64,000 nt of DNA, taken from Bufo bufo (lineage: Eukaryota; Chordata; Amphibia; Anura; Bufonidae). A program made the translations under genes and the position numbers. The notes under the pieces were generated by a model. It did no database searches. It saw nothing but the letters and a program-made list of their open reading frames with translations, and had not been told where the DNA came from. Positions 45,360 through 57,745 of this stretch are shown one piece after another. The stretch is from assembly GCF_905171765.1 (NCBI RefSeq), contig NC_053390.1, positions 580,036,471-580,100,470 on the forward strand, read 5' to 3'. Numbering within the stretch: the first letter of the stretch is position 1; every line of letters starts with the position of its first letter.

Positions 45360-46310
45360 ATGTGGGTAAAAGCTGCCTGACCACAAAAATACCCAAAAAA
45401 CATTAAACCAGTTAAGGGCATAATTTCATACAATCCTGGATGTTTATTCTGCAACATAACAAATCTAAGGCATAGGTACACACGTGTTGCCATGCCCATG
45501 TCAAACCGCTAGGCACCCAATAGAGTGGGGACAAAAGCCTCTTCTATTCTTATAGTCAGCCAGTACTGTATATAAAAGATCATTTGATATCAGTGACAGG
45601 ACAAGCAAACATACAGCTCTTTGTAGTAGTAGAATATGTATGTTCACTTTGCAGATTTGTTGAAAATATTGGGTGCTTTCCCATTAATCTAAATGTTATC
45701 TGCAAAAAAAAAAAAAGCAAATGCTCCAGAAAAAAAAACCACTGATCTATGTAAGATTATATATTTTTTTAAACAACCCTGCCATATATGAACAAACATG
45801 TAAAATTACTACCACGAGGGGCTTGTACAACAGTAAGTAAACCAAAAGGGCAATAGCCACATGACATGACAGGCCTAGGCTTCTTTCACACAATTTTTGG
45901 GGCTTTTTTTTGTGGCAAAAATATTGAAACCTTTTATAAGAGTTGTTATTTTAACATGTTATACAGAATTCTTTTCTAAAGTCATTGAGCAAAACTGCCT
46001 GAATACCCAGCCCATGCTGCGTTTTGTCAAAAACACAAAAGGTGTCCAAAGTAAATTTCATAATTCAAAAATGTAAAAAACGGGAGTGAAACAAGCTTGA
46101 TTGTGGTTTTTGTAAAATCACCAGCTCTAGATGTTAGGTGAAGGTGTAAGGATAAATTTTAAACACAGGAGGTTGATTTTTTTTCTTTTTGGTACTAGCA
46201 TTTGGATTAATTAGCATTTTTTTTTGGTCTGCCTAAAAAAAAAAAAAGCTCTTTGCGTTTTGACATCTCTATATGCGAAATAATTTAATGTGGTTAAAAA
46301 ATTTACGGGG
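45360..46310. other. Unassigned AT-rich sequence
   Basis: About 950 bp with many A and T runs and no recognised gene or mobile-element end. Confidence 0.5.
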
Positions 46311-46313
46311 TTA

Positions 46314-46584
46314 GGGAGGGATTCGCATTAGCGTTAGAAACTCTGTTATAGTGCTCCATTATAACTGAATATAACGGAACCCTTTCAGAGGCATTACGTT
46401 TTGCTCAGTCCTAATATATTTCAATGGGAAGAAATAATGTTTCCCTTTTTTTTTTACATGAAGCATGATGGGAAAAAGTCCTGTTGACTGCCATGCCTCA
46501 AGTGTTCCATTTTGCATTCCATCCTAAAATTCCATTATAACAGAAGACTATAACAGAATTTCTAACACTAATGCGAACCTGCCC
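46314..46584. mobile_element. Harbinger-like MITE (TTA flanks)
   Basis: TTA flanks both sides (46311-46313, 46585-46587). Inverted ends GGGAGGGATTCGCATTAG and (reversed) GGGCAGGTTCGCATTAG extend through agaaactctgttatagt. No gene. Confidence 0.8.
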
Positions 46585-46660
46585 TTATTCTGTTGAAAAA
46601 AGTCATGGGTGTAGGGACTCCAATTGCCTCTTTCAGTCCGGATGTGATGCATGTAGCTTA

Positions 46661-46919
46661 GGGCTCATGCACACATCCGTTCCGTGCATTGAGGATCGCA
46701 ATTTGTGTTGCCCGATTCACAGGCAACATCAGTGTGGATTCCGCAGATGGATCCAGATCCATTCAACTTGAATGGGTCCATGATCCGTCCACACCTCAAA
46801 AAAATAAAACATAACAATGGTTTCGCATCCATGATGCGGGGTGCACACGGTCGATGCCTGTGTATTGAGGACCCGCTGTTTAAGGGCCGCAATACAGGAA
46901 CGGCCGTGTGCATGAGGCT
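46661..46919. mobile_element. Harbinger-like MITE (TTA flanks)
   Basis: TTA lies at 46658-46660 and 46920-46922. The inverted ends share CTCATGCACACxxCCGTTCC. The interior has inverted copies of caatacacaggc/gcattgagga-type sequence. It is related to the element at 61243. Confidence 0.8.
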
Positions 46920-46922
46920 TTA

Positions 46923-47180
46923 GGCTGGTGTCCCACATGTTTTTGTCACAGTTTTGAGCAATAGCCAGATGGGCGAATGAGAAACAAAGGGCAAACTTCT
47001 GCCTAATTAACTTCCTGTGTTGGCTTTTTTATAAAAAAAAAACAAAAAAAAACACTGCATCAAAAACTGACACAAAAAGGTGTGTGAAATAAGCCTAAAG
47101 CTGGATTCATACTGCAATTTAGCCCTCTGCTGGGCTTTCTATCAGGGTATACATTTTAATACTTTGTAACAGTTTATATA
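46923..47180. other. Unassigned sequence left of hAT-B
   Basis: No gene. It ends with TTTATATA (47173-47180), the left target duplication of hAT-B. Confidence 0.5.
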
Positions 47181-47464
47181 TAGAGTTGAGCGAACACCTG
47201 GATGTTCGGGTTCGAGAAGTTCGGCCGAACTTCCCGGAAATGTTCGGGTTCGGGATCCGAACCCGATCCGAACTTCGTCCCGAACCCCATTGAAGTCAAT
47301 GGGGACCCGAACTTTTCGGCACTAAAAAGGCTGTAAAACAGCCCAGGAAAGAGCTAGAGGGCTGCAAAAGGCAGCAACATGTAGGTAAATCCCCTGCAAA
47401 CAAATGTGGATAGGGAAATGAATTAAAATAAAAATAAAAATTAAAAAAATGACCCAATATCAAT

Positions 47465-49690
47465 TGGACAGAGGTCCCATAGCAGAGAATCTGGTTTCAC
47501 GTCAGCAGAGAATCAGTCTCTTCATGCCATAGCAAAGAATCTGGCTTCATGTCAGCACAGAATCAGTCTCTTCATGCCATAGCAGAGAATCTGGCTTCAT
47601 GTCAGCACAGAATCTGTCTTCATGTCATAGCAGAGAATCAGGCTTCACGTCACCCACCACTGGAACAGGCCACTGTCACACATTTAGGCCCCGGCACCCA
47701 GACAGAGGAGAGAGGTCCCGTAACAGAGAATCTGGCCTGATGTCAGCACAGAATCTGTCTTCATGTCATAGCAGAGAATCAAGCTTCACGTCACCCACCA
47801 CTGGAACAGGCCACTGTCACACATTTAGGCCCAGGCACCCAGTCAGAGGAGAGAGGTCCCGTAACAGAGAATCTGGCTTGATGTCAGCACAGAATCTGTC
47901 TTCATGTCATAGCAGAGAATCAAGCTTCACGTCACCCACCACTGGAACAGGCCACTGTCACACATTTAGGCCCAGGCACCCAGTCAGAGGAGAGAGGTCC
48001 CGTAACAGAGAATCTGGCTTGATGTCAGCACAGAATCAGTCTTCATGTCATAGCAGAGAATCAGGCTTCACGTCACCCACCACTGGAACAGGCCACTGTC
48101 ACACATTTAGGCCCCGGCACCCAGACAGAGGAGAGCGGTCCCGTAACAGAGAATCTGGCCTTATGTCAGCGCAGAATCTGTATTCATGTCATAGCAGAGA
48201 ATCAGGCTTCACGTCACCCACCACTGGAACAGGCCACTGTCACACATTTAGGCCCAGGCACGCAGGCAGAGGAGAGAGGTCCCGTAACAGAGAATCTGGC
48301 CTGATGTCAGCACAGAATCTGTCTTCATGTCATAGCAGAGAATCAGGCTTCACGTCACCCACCACTGGAACAGGCCACTGTCACACATTTAGGCCCAGGC
48401 ACCCAGTCAGAGGAGAGAGGTCCCGTAACAGAGAATCTGGCCTTATGTCAACACAGAATCTGTCTTCATGTCATAGCAGAGAATCAGGCTTCACGTCACC
48501 CACCACTGGAACAGGCCACTGTCACACATTTAGGCCCAGGCACCCAGGCAGAGGAGAGAGGTCCTGTAACAGAGAATCTGGCCTTATGTCAGCACAGAAT
48601 CTGTCTTCATGTCATAGCAGAGAATCAGGCTTCACGTCACCCACCACTGGAACAAGCCACTGTCACATATTTAGGCCCCGGCACCCAGACAGAGGAGAGA
48701 GGTCCCGTAACAGAGAATCTGGCCTTATGTCAGCGCAGAATCTGTATTCATGTCATAGCAGAGAATCAGGCTTCACGTCACCCACCACTGGAACAGGCCA
48801 CTGTCACATATTTAGGCCCAGGCACCCAGGCAGAGGAGAGAGGTCCCGTAACAGAGAATCTGGCCTTATGTCAGCGCAGAATCTGTATTCATGTCATAGC
48901 AGAGAATCAGGCTTCACGTCACCCACCACTGGAACAGGCCACTGTCACACATTTAGGCCCAGGTACCCAGGCAGAGGAGAGAGGTCCCGTAACAGAGAAT
49001 CTGGCCTAATGTCAGCGCAGAATTTGTCTTCATGTCATAGCAGAGAATCGGGCTTCACGTCACCCACCACTGGAACAGGCCACTGTCACACATTTAGGCC
49101 CCGGCACCCAGACAGAGGAGAGCGGTCCCGTAACAGAGAATCTGGCCTTATGTCAGCGCAGAATCTGTATTCATGTCATAGCAGAGTATCAGGCTTCACG
49201 TCACCCACCACTGGAACAGGCCACTGTCACACATTTAGGCCCAGGTACCCAGGCAGAGGAGAGAGGTCCCGTAACAGAGAATCTGGCCTGATGTCAGCGC
49301 AGAATCTGTCTTCATGTCATAGCAGAGAATCAGGCTTCACGTCACCCACCACTGGAACAGGCCACTGTCACACATTTAGGCCCAGGCACCCAGGCAGAGG
49401 AGAGAGGTCCCGTAACAGAGAATCTGGCCTGATGTCAGCACAGAATCTGTCTTCATGTCATAGCAGAGAATCAGGCTTCACGTCACCCACCATTGGAACA
49501 GGCCACTGTCACATATTTAGGCCCAGGCACCCAGGCAGAGGAGAGAGGTCGCGTAACAGAGAATCTGGCTTCATGTCAGCACAGAATAAGTCTTCATGTC
49601 ATAGCAGAGAATCAGGCTTCACGTCACCCACCACTGGAACAGGCCACTGTCACACATTTAGGCCCCGGCACCCAGACAGAGGAGAGGTTC
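47465..49690. repeat. 141-bp minisatellite in hAT-B (15 copies)
   Basis: The period is exactly 141 bp from about 47600, with shorter units at the left. Each unit contains agcagagaatcaggcttcac, gtcacccaccactggaacag, catttaggcccaggcaccca and ggagagaggtcccgtaac. Because 141 is 47 codons, a plus-strand frame stays open for 706 residues (47599-49719, unit starting MSAQNLSSCHSRESGFTS). Differences between units often change the residue (CAG ACA / GTC A / GGC A variants giving PD, PV, PG; TCT versus TAT). This is not the pattern of a protein under constraint. Confidence 0.95.
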
Positions 49691-49803
49691 ATTCAACTTT
49701 GGGTTGCCCCGCAATATAATGGTAAAATGAAATTAAAAATAGTATTGAATGAGGAAGTGCCCTGGAGTAGAATAATATATTGTTAAGGGGAGGTAGTTAA
49801 TAT

Positions 49804-52800
49804 CTAATCTGCACAAGGGATGGACAGGTCCTGTGGGATCCATGCCTGGTTCATTTTTATGAACGTCAGCTTGTCCACATTGGCTGTAGACAGGCGGCTG
49901 CGTTTGTCTGTAATGACGCCCCCTGCCGTGCTGAATACACGTTCAGACAAAACGCTGGCCGCCGGGCAGGCCAGCACCTCCAAGGCATAAAAGGCTAGCT
50001 CTGGCCACGTGGACAATTTGGAGACCCAGAAGTTGAATGGGGCCGAACCATCAGTCAGTACGTGGAGGGGTGTGCACAGGTACTGTTCCACCATGTTAGT
50101 GAAATGTTGCCTCCTGCTAACACGTTCCGTATCAGGTGGTGGTGCACTTAGCTGTGGCATGGTGACAAAACTTTTCCACATCTCTGCCATGCTAACCCTG
50201 CCCTCAGAGGAGCTGGCCGTGACACAGCTGCGTTGGCGACCTCTTGCTCCTCCTCTGCCTTCTCCTTGGGCTTCCACTTGTTCCCCTGTGACATTTGGGA
50301 ATGCTCTCAGTAGCGTGTCTACCAACGTGCGTTTGTACTCGCGCATCTTCCTATCACGCTCCAGTGTAGGAAGTAAGGTGGGCACATTGTCTTTGTACCG
50401 GGGATCCAGCAAGGTGGCAACCCAGTAGTCCGCACACGTTAAAATGTGGGCAACTCTGCTGTCGTTGCGCAGGCACTGCAGCATGTAGTCGCTCATGTGT
50501 GCCAGGCTGCCCAGAGGTAAGGACAAGTTGTCCTCTGTGGGAGGCGTATCGTCATCGTCCTGTGTTTCCCCCCAGCCACGCACCAGTGATGGGCCCGAGC
50601 TGCTTTGGGTGCCACCCCGCTGTGAACATGCTTCATCCTCATCCTCCTCCACCTCCTCCTCATCCTCCTCGTCCTCCAGTAGTGGGCCCTGTCTGGCCAC
50701 ATTTGTACCTGGCCTCTGGTGTTGCAAAAACCTCCCTCTGAGTCACTTTGAAGAGACTGGCCTGAAAGTGCTAAAAATGACCCCTCTTCCTCCTCTTCCT
50801 CCTGGGCCACCTCCTCTTCCATCATCGCCCTAAGTGTTTTCTCAAGGAGACATAGAAGTGGTATTGTAACGCTGATAACGGCGTCATCGCCACTGGCCAT
50901 GTTGGTGGAGTACTCGAAACAGCGCAACAGGGCTCGCATGGAGGCCCAGTCATTGGTGGTGAAGTGTGTCTGATCCGCAGTGCGACTGACCCGTGCGTGC
51001 TGCAGCTGAAACTCCACTATGGCCTGCTGCTGCTCGCACAGTCTGTCCAGCATATGCAAGGTGGAGTTCCACCTGGTGGGTACGTCGCATATGAGGCGGT
51101 GAGCGGGAAGGCCGAAGTTACGCTGTAGCGCAGACAGGCGAGCAGCGGCAGGGTGTGAACGCCGGAAGCGCGAACAGACGGCCCGCACTTTATGCAGTAG
51201 CTCTGACATGTCGGGGTAGTTGCGAATAACCTTCTGCACCACCAAATTCAGCACATGCGCCAGGCAAGGGATGTGCGTCAAACCGGCTAGTCCCAGAGCT
51301 GCAACGAGATTTCGCCCATTATCGCACACCACCAGGCCGGGCTTGAGGCTCACCGGCAGCAACCACTCATCGGTCTGTTGTTCTATACCCCGCCACAACT
51401 CCTGTGCGGTGTGGGGCCTGTCCCCCAAACATATGAGTTTCAGAATGGCCTGCTGACGTTTACCCCGGGCTGTGCTGAAGTTGGTGGTGAAGGTGTGTGG
51501 CTGACTGGATGAGCAGGTGGAAGAAGAGGAGGAGGAAGCTGAGTAGGAGGAGGAGGAGACAGGAGGCAAAGAATGTTGCCCTGCGATCCTTGGCGGAGGA
51601 AGGACGTGCGCCAAACAGCTCTCCGCCTGGGGCCCAGCCGCCACTACATTTACCCAGTGTGCAGTTAGGGAGATATAGCGTCCCTGGCCGTGCTTACTGG
51701 TCCACGTATCTGTGGTTAGGTGGACCTTGCCACAGATGGCGTTGCGCAGTGCACACTTGATTTTATCGGACACTTGGTTGTGCAGGGAAGGCACGGCTCT
51801 CTTGGAGAAGTAGTGGCGGCTGGGAACAACATACTGTGGGACAGCAAAGTGACATGAGCTGTTTGAAGCTGTGTGTGTCCACCAGCCTAAATGACAGCAT
51901 TTCATAGGCCAGTAGTTTAGAAATGCTGGCATTCAGGGCCAGGGATCGAGGGTGGCTAGGTGGGAATTTACGCTTTCTCTCAAATGTTTGTGAGATGGAG
52001 AGCTGAACGCTGCCGTGTGACATGGTTGAGATGCTTGGTGACGCAGGTGGTGGTGTTGGTGGTACATCCCATGTTTGATGGGCGGCAGGTGCCAACGTTC
52101 CTCCAGAGGCAGAGGAAGAGGCCGAGGCGGCGGCAGCAGCAGCAGAAGAGGCCGAGGCAGCAGCAGAAGAGGCCGAGGCGGCAGCAGCAGAAGAGGCAGC
52201 AGGGGGAGCCTGAGTGACTTCCTTGTTTTTAAGGTGTTTACTCCACTGCAGTTCATGCTTTGCATGCAGGTGCCTGGTCAGAACGTTAATGCCTCGCTTC
52301 AGGCTCTGATGGCACAGCGTGCAAACCACTCGGGTCTTGTCGTCAGCACATTGTTTGAAGAAGTGCCATGCCAGGGAACTCCTTGAAGCTGCCTTTGGGG
52401 TGCTCGGTCCCAGATGGCGGCGGTCAGTAGCAGGCGAAGTCTCTTGGCGGCGGGTGTTCTGATTTTGCCCACTGCTCCCTCTTTTGCTACGCTGTTGGCT
52501 CGGTCTCACCACTGCCTCTTCCTCCGAACTGTGAAAGTCAGTGGCACGACCTTCATTCCATGTGGGGTCTAGGACCTCATCGTCCCCTGCATCGACTTCC
52601 ACCCAGTCTTGACCCCTGACCTCCTGTTCAGTCTGCACACTGCAGAAAGACGCAGCAGTTGGCACCTGTGTTTCGTCATCATCAGAGACGTGCTGAGGTG
52701 GTATTCCCATGTCCTCATCATCAGGAAAAATAAGTGGTTGTGCGTTAGTGCATTCTATCTCTTCCACCCCTGGGGAAGGGCTAGGTGGATGCCCTTGGGA

Positions 52801-53217
52801 AACCCTGGCAGCAGAGTCTTCAAACAGCATAAGAGACTGCTGCATAACTTGAGGCTCAGACAGTTTCCCTGATATGCATGGGGGTGATGTGACAGACCGA
52901 TGGGCTTGGTTTTCATGCGCCATCTGTGCGCTTTCTGCAGAAGACTGGGTGGGAGATAATGTGAACGTGCTGGATCCACTGTCGGCCACCCAATTGACTA
53001 ATGCCTGCACCTGCTCAGGCCTTACCATCCTTAGAACGGCATTGGGCCCCACCAAATATCGCTGTAAATTCTGCTGGCTACTGGGACCTGAGGTAGTTGG
53101 TTCACTAGGACGTGTGGCTGTGGCAGAACGGCCACGTCCTCTCCCAGCACCAGAGCGTACACTAACACCACCACGACCATGTCCACGTCCGCGTCCCTTA
53201 TTAGATGTTTTCCTCAT
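49804..53217 (-). pseudogene. hAT-B transposase, complete except for two single-base frameshifts
   Basis: Minus strand. Segment 1 (53217 to about 51852): Arg/Gly-rich start MRKTSNKGRGRGHGRGG, acidic and Ser-rich linker, BED finger (WHFFKQCADDKTRVVC then CHQSLKRG...LTRHLHAKH) and an Ala/Ser tract. Segment 2 (51852 to about 50725): first catalytic Asp in VHLTTDTWTSKHGQGR, second in LVVCDNGRNLVAALG, then CLAHVLNLVVQ and DVPTRWNSTLHMLDRL. Segment 3 (50725 to 49804): acidic stretch, VATLLDPRYKDN, and the dimerisation/catalytic Glu region ACPAASVLSERVFSTAGG. An extra base near 51848-51853 and a missing base in a T run near 50725 shift the frame. No catalytic motif is lost. About 1,130 residues in all, longer than many hAT transposases because of the low-complexity parts. 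Confidence 0.93.
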
Positions 53218-53229
53218 TGTTCCCGTTCA

Positions 53230-54540
53230 CAACAATTTTGAGAATGGCAAATTTGTGAATGCTTTTTCAACCCAGAACAAAAAGTCTGCTTTTACGGTCA
53301 CTACAAATAACTTGACCAGCTAAAACTGTGCAGATTTGGTTGAATAGAGATGTGAGACCTGTTTTTTTTTGCGCTGTGTGACAGTTATAGGTTTAATCAC
53401 AGAATGACACTTCTATCAGCACGCTAGCGTGTGTCTTAGGTTTTTCTGAATCACACTATCAATACCTTCAATGTAAGATTTTCTTTTTGGGATAGATTTC
53501 AAGTAGGCCTCAAATACCACAAACTAGTTATTTTCAGAATGGCAAATTTGGGAATGCTTTTTTAACCCAGAACAAAAAGTCTGCTTTTACGGTCACTACA
53601 AATAACTTGACCAGCTAAAACTGTGCAGATTTGGTTGAATAGAGATGTGAGACCTGTTTTTTTTTGCGCTGTGTGACAGTTATAGGTTTAATCACAGAAT
53701 GACACTTCTATCAGCACGCTAGTGTGTGTCTTAGGTTTTTCTGAATCACACTATCAATACCTTCAATGTAAGATTTTCTTTTTGGGATAGATTTCAAGTA
53801 GGCCTCAAATACCACAAACTAGTAATTTTGAGAATGGCAAATTTGGGAATGCTTTTTCAACCCAGAACAAAAAGTCTGCTTTTACGGTCACTACAAATAA
53901 CTTGACCAGCTAAAACTGTGCAGATTTGGTTGAATAGAGATGTGAGACCTGTTTTTTTTTTGCGCTGTGTGACAGTTATAGGTTTAATCACAGAATGACA
54001 CTTCTATCAGCACGCTAGCGTGTGTCTTAGGTTTTTCTGAATCACACTATCAATACCTTCAATGTAAGATTTTCTTTTTGGGATAGATTTCAAGTAGGCC
54101 TCAAATACCACAAACTAGTTATTTTCAGAATGGCAAATTTGGGAATGCTTTTTCAACCCAGAACAAAAAGTCTGCTTTTACGGTCACTACAAATAACTTG
54201 ACCAGCTAAAACTGTGCAGATTAGGTTGAATAGAGATGTGAGACCTGGTTTTTTTTTGCGCTGTGTGACAGTTATAGGTTTAATCACAGAATGACACTTC
54301 TATCAGCACGCTAGCGTGTGTCTTAGGTTTTTCTGAATCACACTATCAATACCTTCAATGTAAGATTTTCTTTTTGGGATAGATTTCAAGTAGGCCTCAA
54401 ATACCACAAACTAGTTATTTTCAGAATGGCAAATTTGGGAATGCTTTTTCAACCCAGAACAAAAAGTCTGCTTTTACGGTCACTACAAATAACTTGACCA
54501 GCTAAAACTGTGCAGATTTGGTTGAATAGAAATGTCAGGT
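53230..54540. repeat. 296-bp tandem repeats upstream of hAT-B transposase
   Basis: Four and a half copies (cccagaacaaaaagtctgct at 53271, 53566, 53861, 54157, 54453), with few differences. They begin 12 bp upstream of the transposase start codon, so on the minus strand they form the leader or promoter region. Each contains cagcacgctagcgtgtgtct and a G/T-rich tract. Confidence 0.95.
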
Positions 54541-54544
54541 CTAT

Positions 54545-54790
54545 TTTTTAGGCGCTGGGTGACAGCCTCAACTTGCCCCTGATGTAATATATGGCCAAAA
54601 AATAACCACACTGTTGATGGTTAAATGCACTTGGGTGACACAGGCTCAGCCTGCAGCTGATGTAGTATATGGCCAAAAAATAATCAGACTGTTGATGGTT
54701 AAATGCACTTGGGTGACACAGGCTCAGCCTGCAGCTGATGTAGGATATAGCACAAAATAACCACACTATCGATGGTTAAATACACTTGGT
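54545..54790. repeat. 78-bp tandem repeats
   Basis: Three copies of a unit with gttgatggttaaatgcactt and gctcagcctgcagctgatgt, with a 78-bp period, next to the 296-bp array in hAT-B. Confidence 0.9.
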
Positions 54791-55528
54791 GATAGCTCGT
54801 GCTGGCGCACCACAAGTCACAAAATGGCCGCCGATCACCCCAGAAAAAAAGTGATCTAAAAACGCTCTGGGCAGCCTCAAAAAAGTGAGCAAGTCAATAA
54901 TAGCACTTCAATGATCCACAGCTGCAGATCGATCACAGAATCAAGTCTTTTGGAGGAGTTAATCTGCCTAATCTCGCCCTAACGTCGCAGCTGCAACCTC
55001 TCCCTATACTGATCATAGCAGAGTGACGTGCGGCGCTACGTGACTCCAGCTTAAAGGGGTTGTCCGGGATCAAACTTTTTTTTTTAAAACTGCTTACTCA
55101 CTGTTAGTAGCCAAATCTATCTTCCTAAGATGTTTTTAGGTAGCTTTTGCACTGCTGCATGGCTCCTACAGTCCCCAGCAGACTGTTTACATAGCTGTTT
55201 ATGTGCCATCACTTCCTGCTGCAGTGCATTGTGGCTCCCAGTGCAGCTCAGCAGCTCCTGGTTTCTACAGTGTAAGATCACCTCCCTGCACCCGCCCCCC
55301 TCATACATATTCAGCCTCCTCCATAGATCCGCCCCCCTCTTGCATATTCCTCCCCCATAATCTCCTCCCCCCTCTGTCTCTTGCACATGTCATGTGCTCA
55401 GTGTTTGCAGACAGTGAACTAACACACAGGGAGCAGCTCCATCTTTCCACAATCGTAGATCATTTTTAGTTTTATGTTTGTGCTAGTTACTCATGGTATA
55501 CAACCTTAGGGATAGCAGACTGCAACAA

Positions 55529-56065
55529 ACTATAAAGGCCACGCTCCCACATCTATCCATAAACATCGCTGACAGCGTCACACTATAAGGGCCACGCTCC
55601 CACATCCATAAACATCGCTGACAGCGTCACACTATAAGGGCCACGCTCCCACATCCATAAACATCGCTGACAGCGTCACACTATAAGGGCCACGCTCCCA
55701 CATCTATCCATAAACATCGCTGACAGCGTCACACTATAAGGGCCACGCTCCCACATCCATAAACATCGCTGACAGCGTCACACTATAAGGGCCACGCTCC
55801 CACATCTATCCATAATCATCGCTGACAGCGTCACACTATAAGGGCCACGCTCCCACATCTATCCATAAACATCGCTGACAGCGTCACACTATAAGGGCCA
55901 CGCTCCCACATCTATCCATAAACATCACTGACAGCGTCACACTATAAGGGCCACGCTCACACATCCATAAACATCGCTGACAGCGTCACACTATAAGGGC
56001 CACGCTCCCACATCCATAAACATCGCTGACAGCATCACACTATAAGGGCCACGCTCCCATAAAGA
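55529..56065. repeat. 49/53-bp minisatellite
   Basis: About eleven copies of acatcgctgacagcgtcaca, then ctataagggccacgctccc. Units are 49 bp or, with an extra ctat (acatctatccat), 53 bp. Confidence 0.95.
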
Positions 56066-57150
56066 TCCCTAAACATGACTGAGAGCTTTACACAATTATA
56101 GCAGCTTTGAAACAAAAAAATATTGTTTTAGCGTGTCCATAGTCTGAGAGCCACCATTTTTTTATTTTTTGACCGATTGTCTTAGTTAGGGATTCATTTT
56201 TTGCAGGGTTGAGGTGACGGTTTGATTAGTACTATTTTGGGGGACATGCGCCTTTTTGAACGCTTGTTGTTGCACTTTATGTGATGTTAGGTTAAAAAAA
56301 AGGCTTTTTTTTTTAACAGTTTTTATGATATTTTTTAAGGTGTTTTTCAGACATGGTGTGTAATGTGATATATTTATGGAGCCGGTTGTTACGGACAAGG
56401 CAATACCAAATATGTGTAGGTTTTTTTCTTCATTTAATTTTTTTTATGTAATAAATGAACGGATAAAAGACAATTTTTATTTTATTTTTAATTCAAATTT
56501 TTTTTTCACTTTCAATTTGTTTGCACGTTCCCTTTTTTTCAGTTTCACTTTTTTTACTGTCACTTTTTTTCACTTTTACTTTTTTTTCATTCCCTTTTTT
56601 AATACTTTCACTTTCATACAGTGCATTGCAATAGTCATCTATTTCAATGCACTGTATTGTCAGTGCTACTTTTGCACTAACAGTGCTCCAGACTAAAAAA
56701 AATACCTAGTAGCCATTGGCTCCTAAACTGCAAAATTTAGGAGCCAAATCAAATTTTTAGTCGCCAAATCGAAACCGAATCAAAATTTTGGTATCGTGAC
56801 AACGCTACGCCGATCAGATCGGCGTAGGGTTGTTTTGAAACCAAAATTTTGATTCGCTTTCGTCACCATAAAAAAGTATTGCGATACTCAATACCGCGCA
56901 AAAAAAAAAAAAAAAACACCAAAAAAAAGCTGCGTGCATTTCGCATTTTATGAAACATTCGGCCCATAATAGAACAGTCCTATGCTATTTTTTGGGGTGA
57001 TAAGGTGACTAAAAAATGGCGAATGCTCACCGCATAGGAGATATTTTTTAATAATTTAATAGTTTGGACAGCGCTATGTAATATGTTTTTTTTATTTATT
57101 GTTTATATTTTTTATATGTAAAATTGGGAAAGGGGGGATTTAAACTTAAT
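56066..57150. other. T-rich interior of the nested TTAA element
   Basis: No gene. 56090-56400 resembles the interior of the 22151 element (gattgtcttag, ggtgacggtttgattagtac). A small palindrome, ctacgccgatcagatcggcg, lies at 56806-56825. Confidence 0.6.
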
Positions 57151-57156
57151 ATTTTA

Positions 57157-57745
57157 GGGGCACTTTCACACTAGCGTTTTTCTTTTCCGGCATAGAGTTC
57201 CGTCACAGGGGCTATATACTGGAAAAGAACTGATCGGGCATATCCCCAAGTATTCTGAATGGAGAGTAATCCGTTCAGGATGCATCAGGACGTCTTCAGT
57301 TCAGTCATTTTGACTGATCAGGTAAAAGAGAAAACCGCAGCATGCTACGGTTTTATCTCCGGCGAAAAAAACTGAAGACTTGCCTGAATGCTGGATCCGG
57401 CATTTTTCCCCATAGGAATGTATTAGTGCCAGATCTGGCATTCAAAATACCGGAATGCACCCGCACTAAATCCGGACCCATTCACTTCTATGGGGCTGTG
57501 CACATGAGCGGTGATTTTCACGCATCACTTGTGCGTTGCGTGAAAATCGCAGCATGCTCTATGTTGTGCGTTTTTCACGCAACGCAGGCCCCATAGAAGT
57601 TAATGGGGCTGTGTGAAAATCGCAAGCAAGTGCGGATGCGGTGCGATTTTCACGCATGGTTGCTAGGATGAAAGTCTATTCACTGTGTTATTTTCCCTTA
57701 TAACATGGTTATAAGGGAAAATAATAGCATTCTGAATACAGAATG
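57157..57745. mobile_element. Two abutting MITE fragments
   Basis: The first starts TTA|GGGGCACTTTCACACTAGCG, followed by ttccggcatagagttccgt, like the element at 6538. The second (about 57480-57745) has inverted gattttcacgca/tgcgtgaaaatcgc arms and ccccatagaagt arms. Right ends are not clearly defined. Confidence 0.55.

Noticed and set aside
46571..46938. Overlapping short frames on both strands near 46.6-46.9 kb
   Set aside because: They fall in a palindromic MITE (46661-46919), which explains their symmetry.
50495..52386. Plus-strand frames opposite the hAT-B transposase
   Set aside because: Low-complexity complements of the acidic and Ala/Ser tracts of the transposase.
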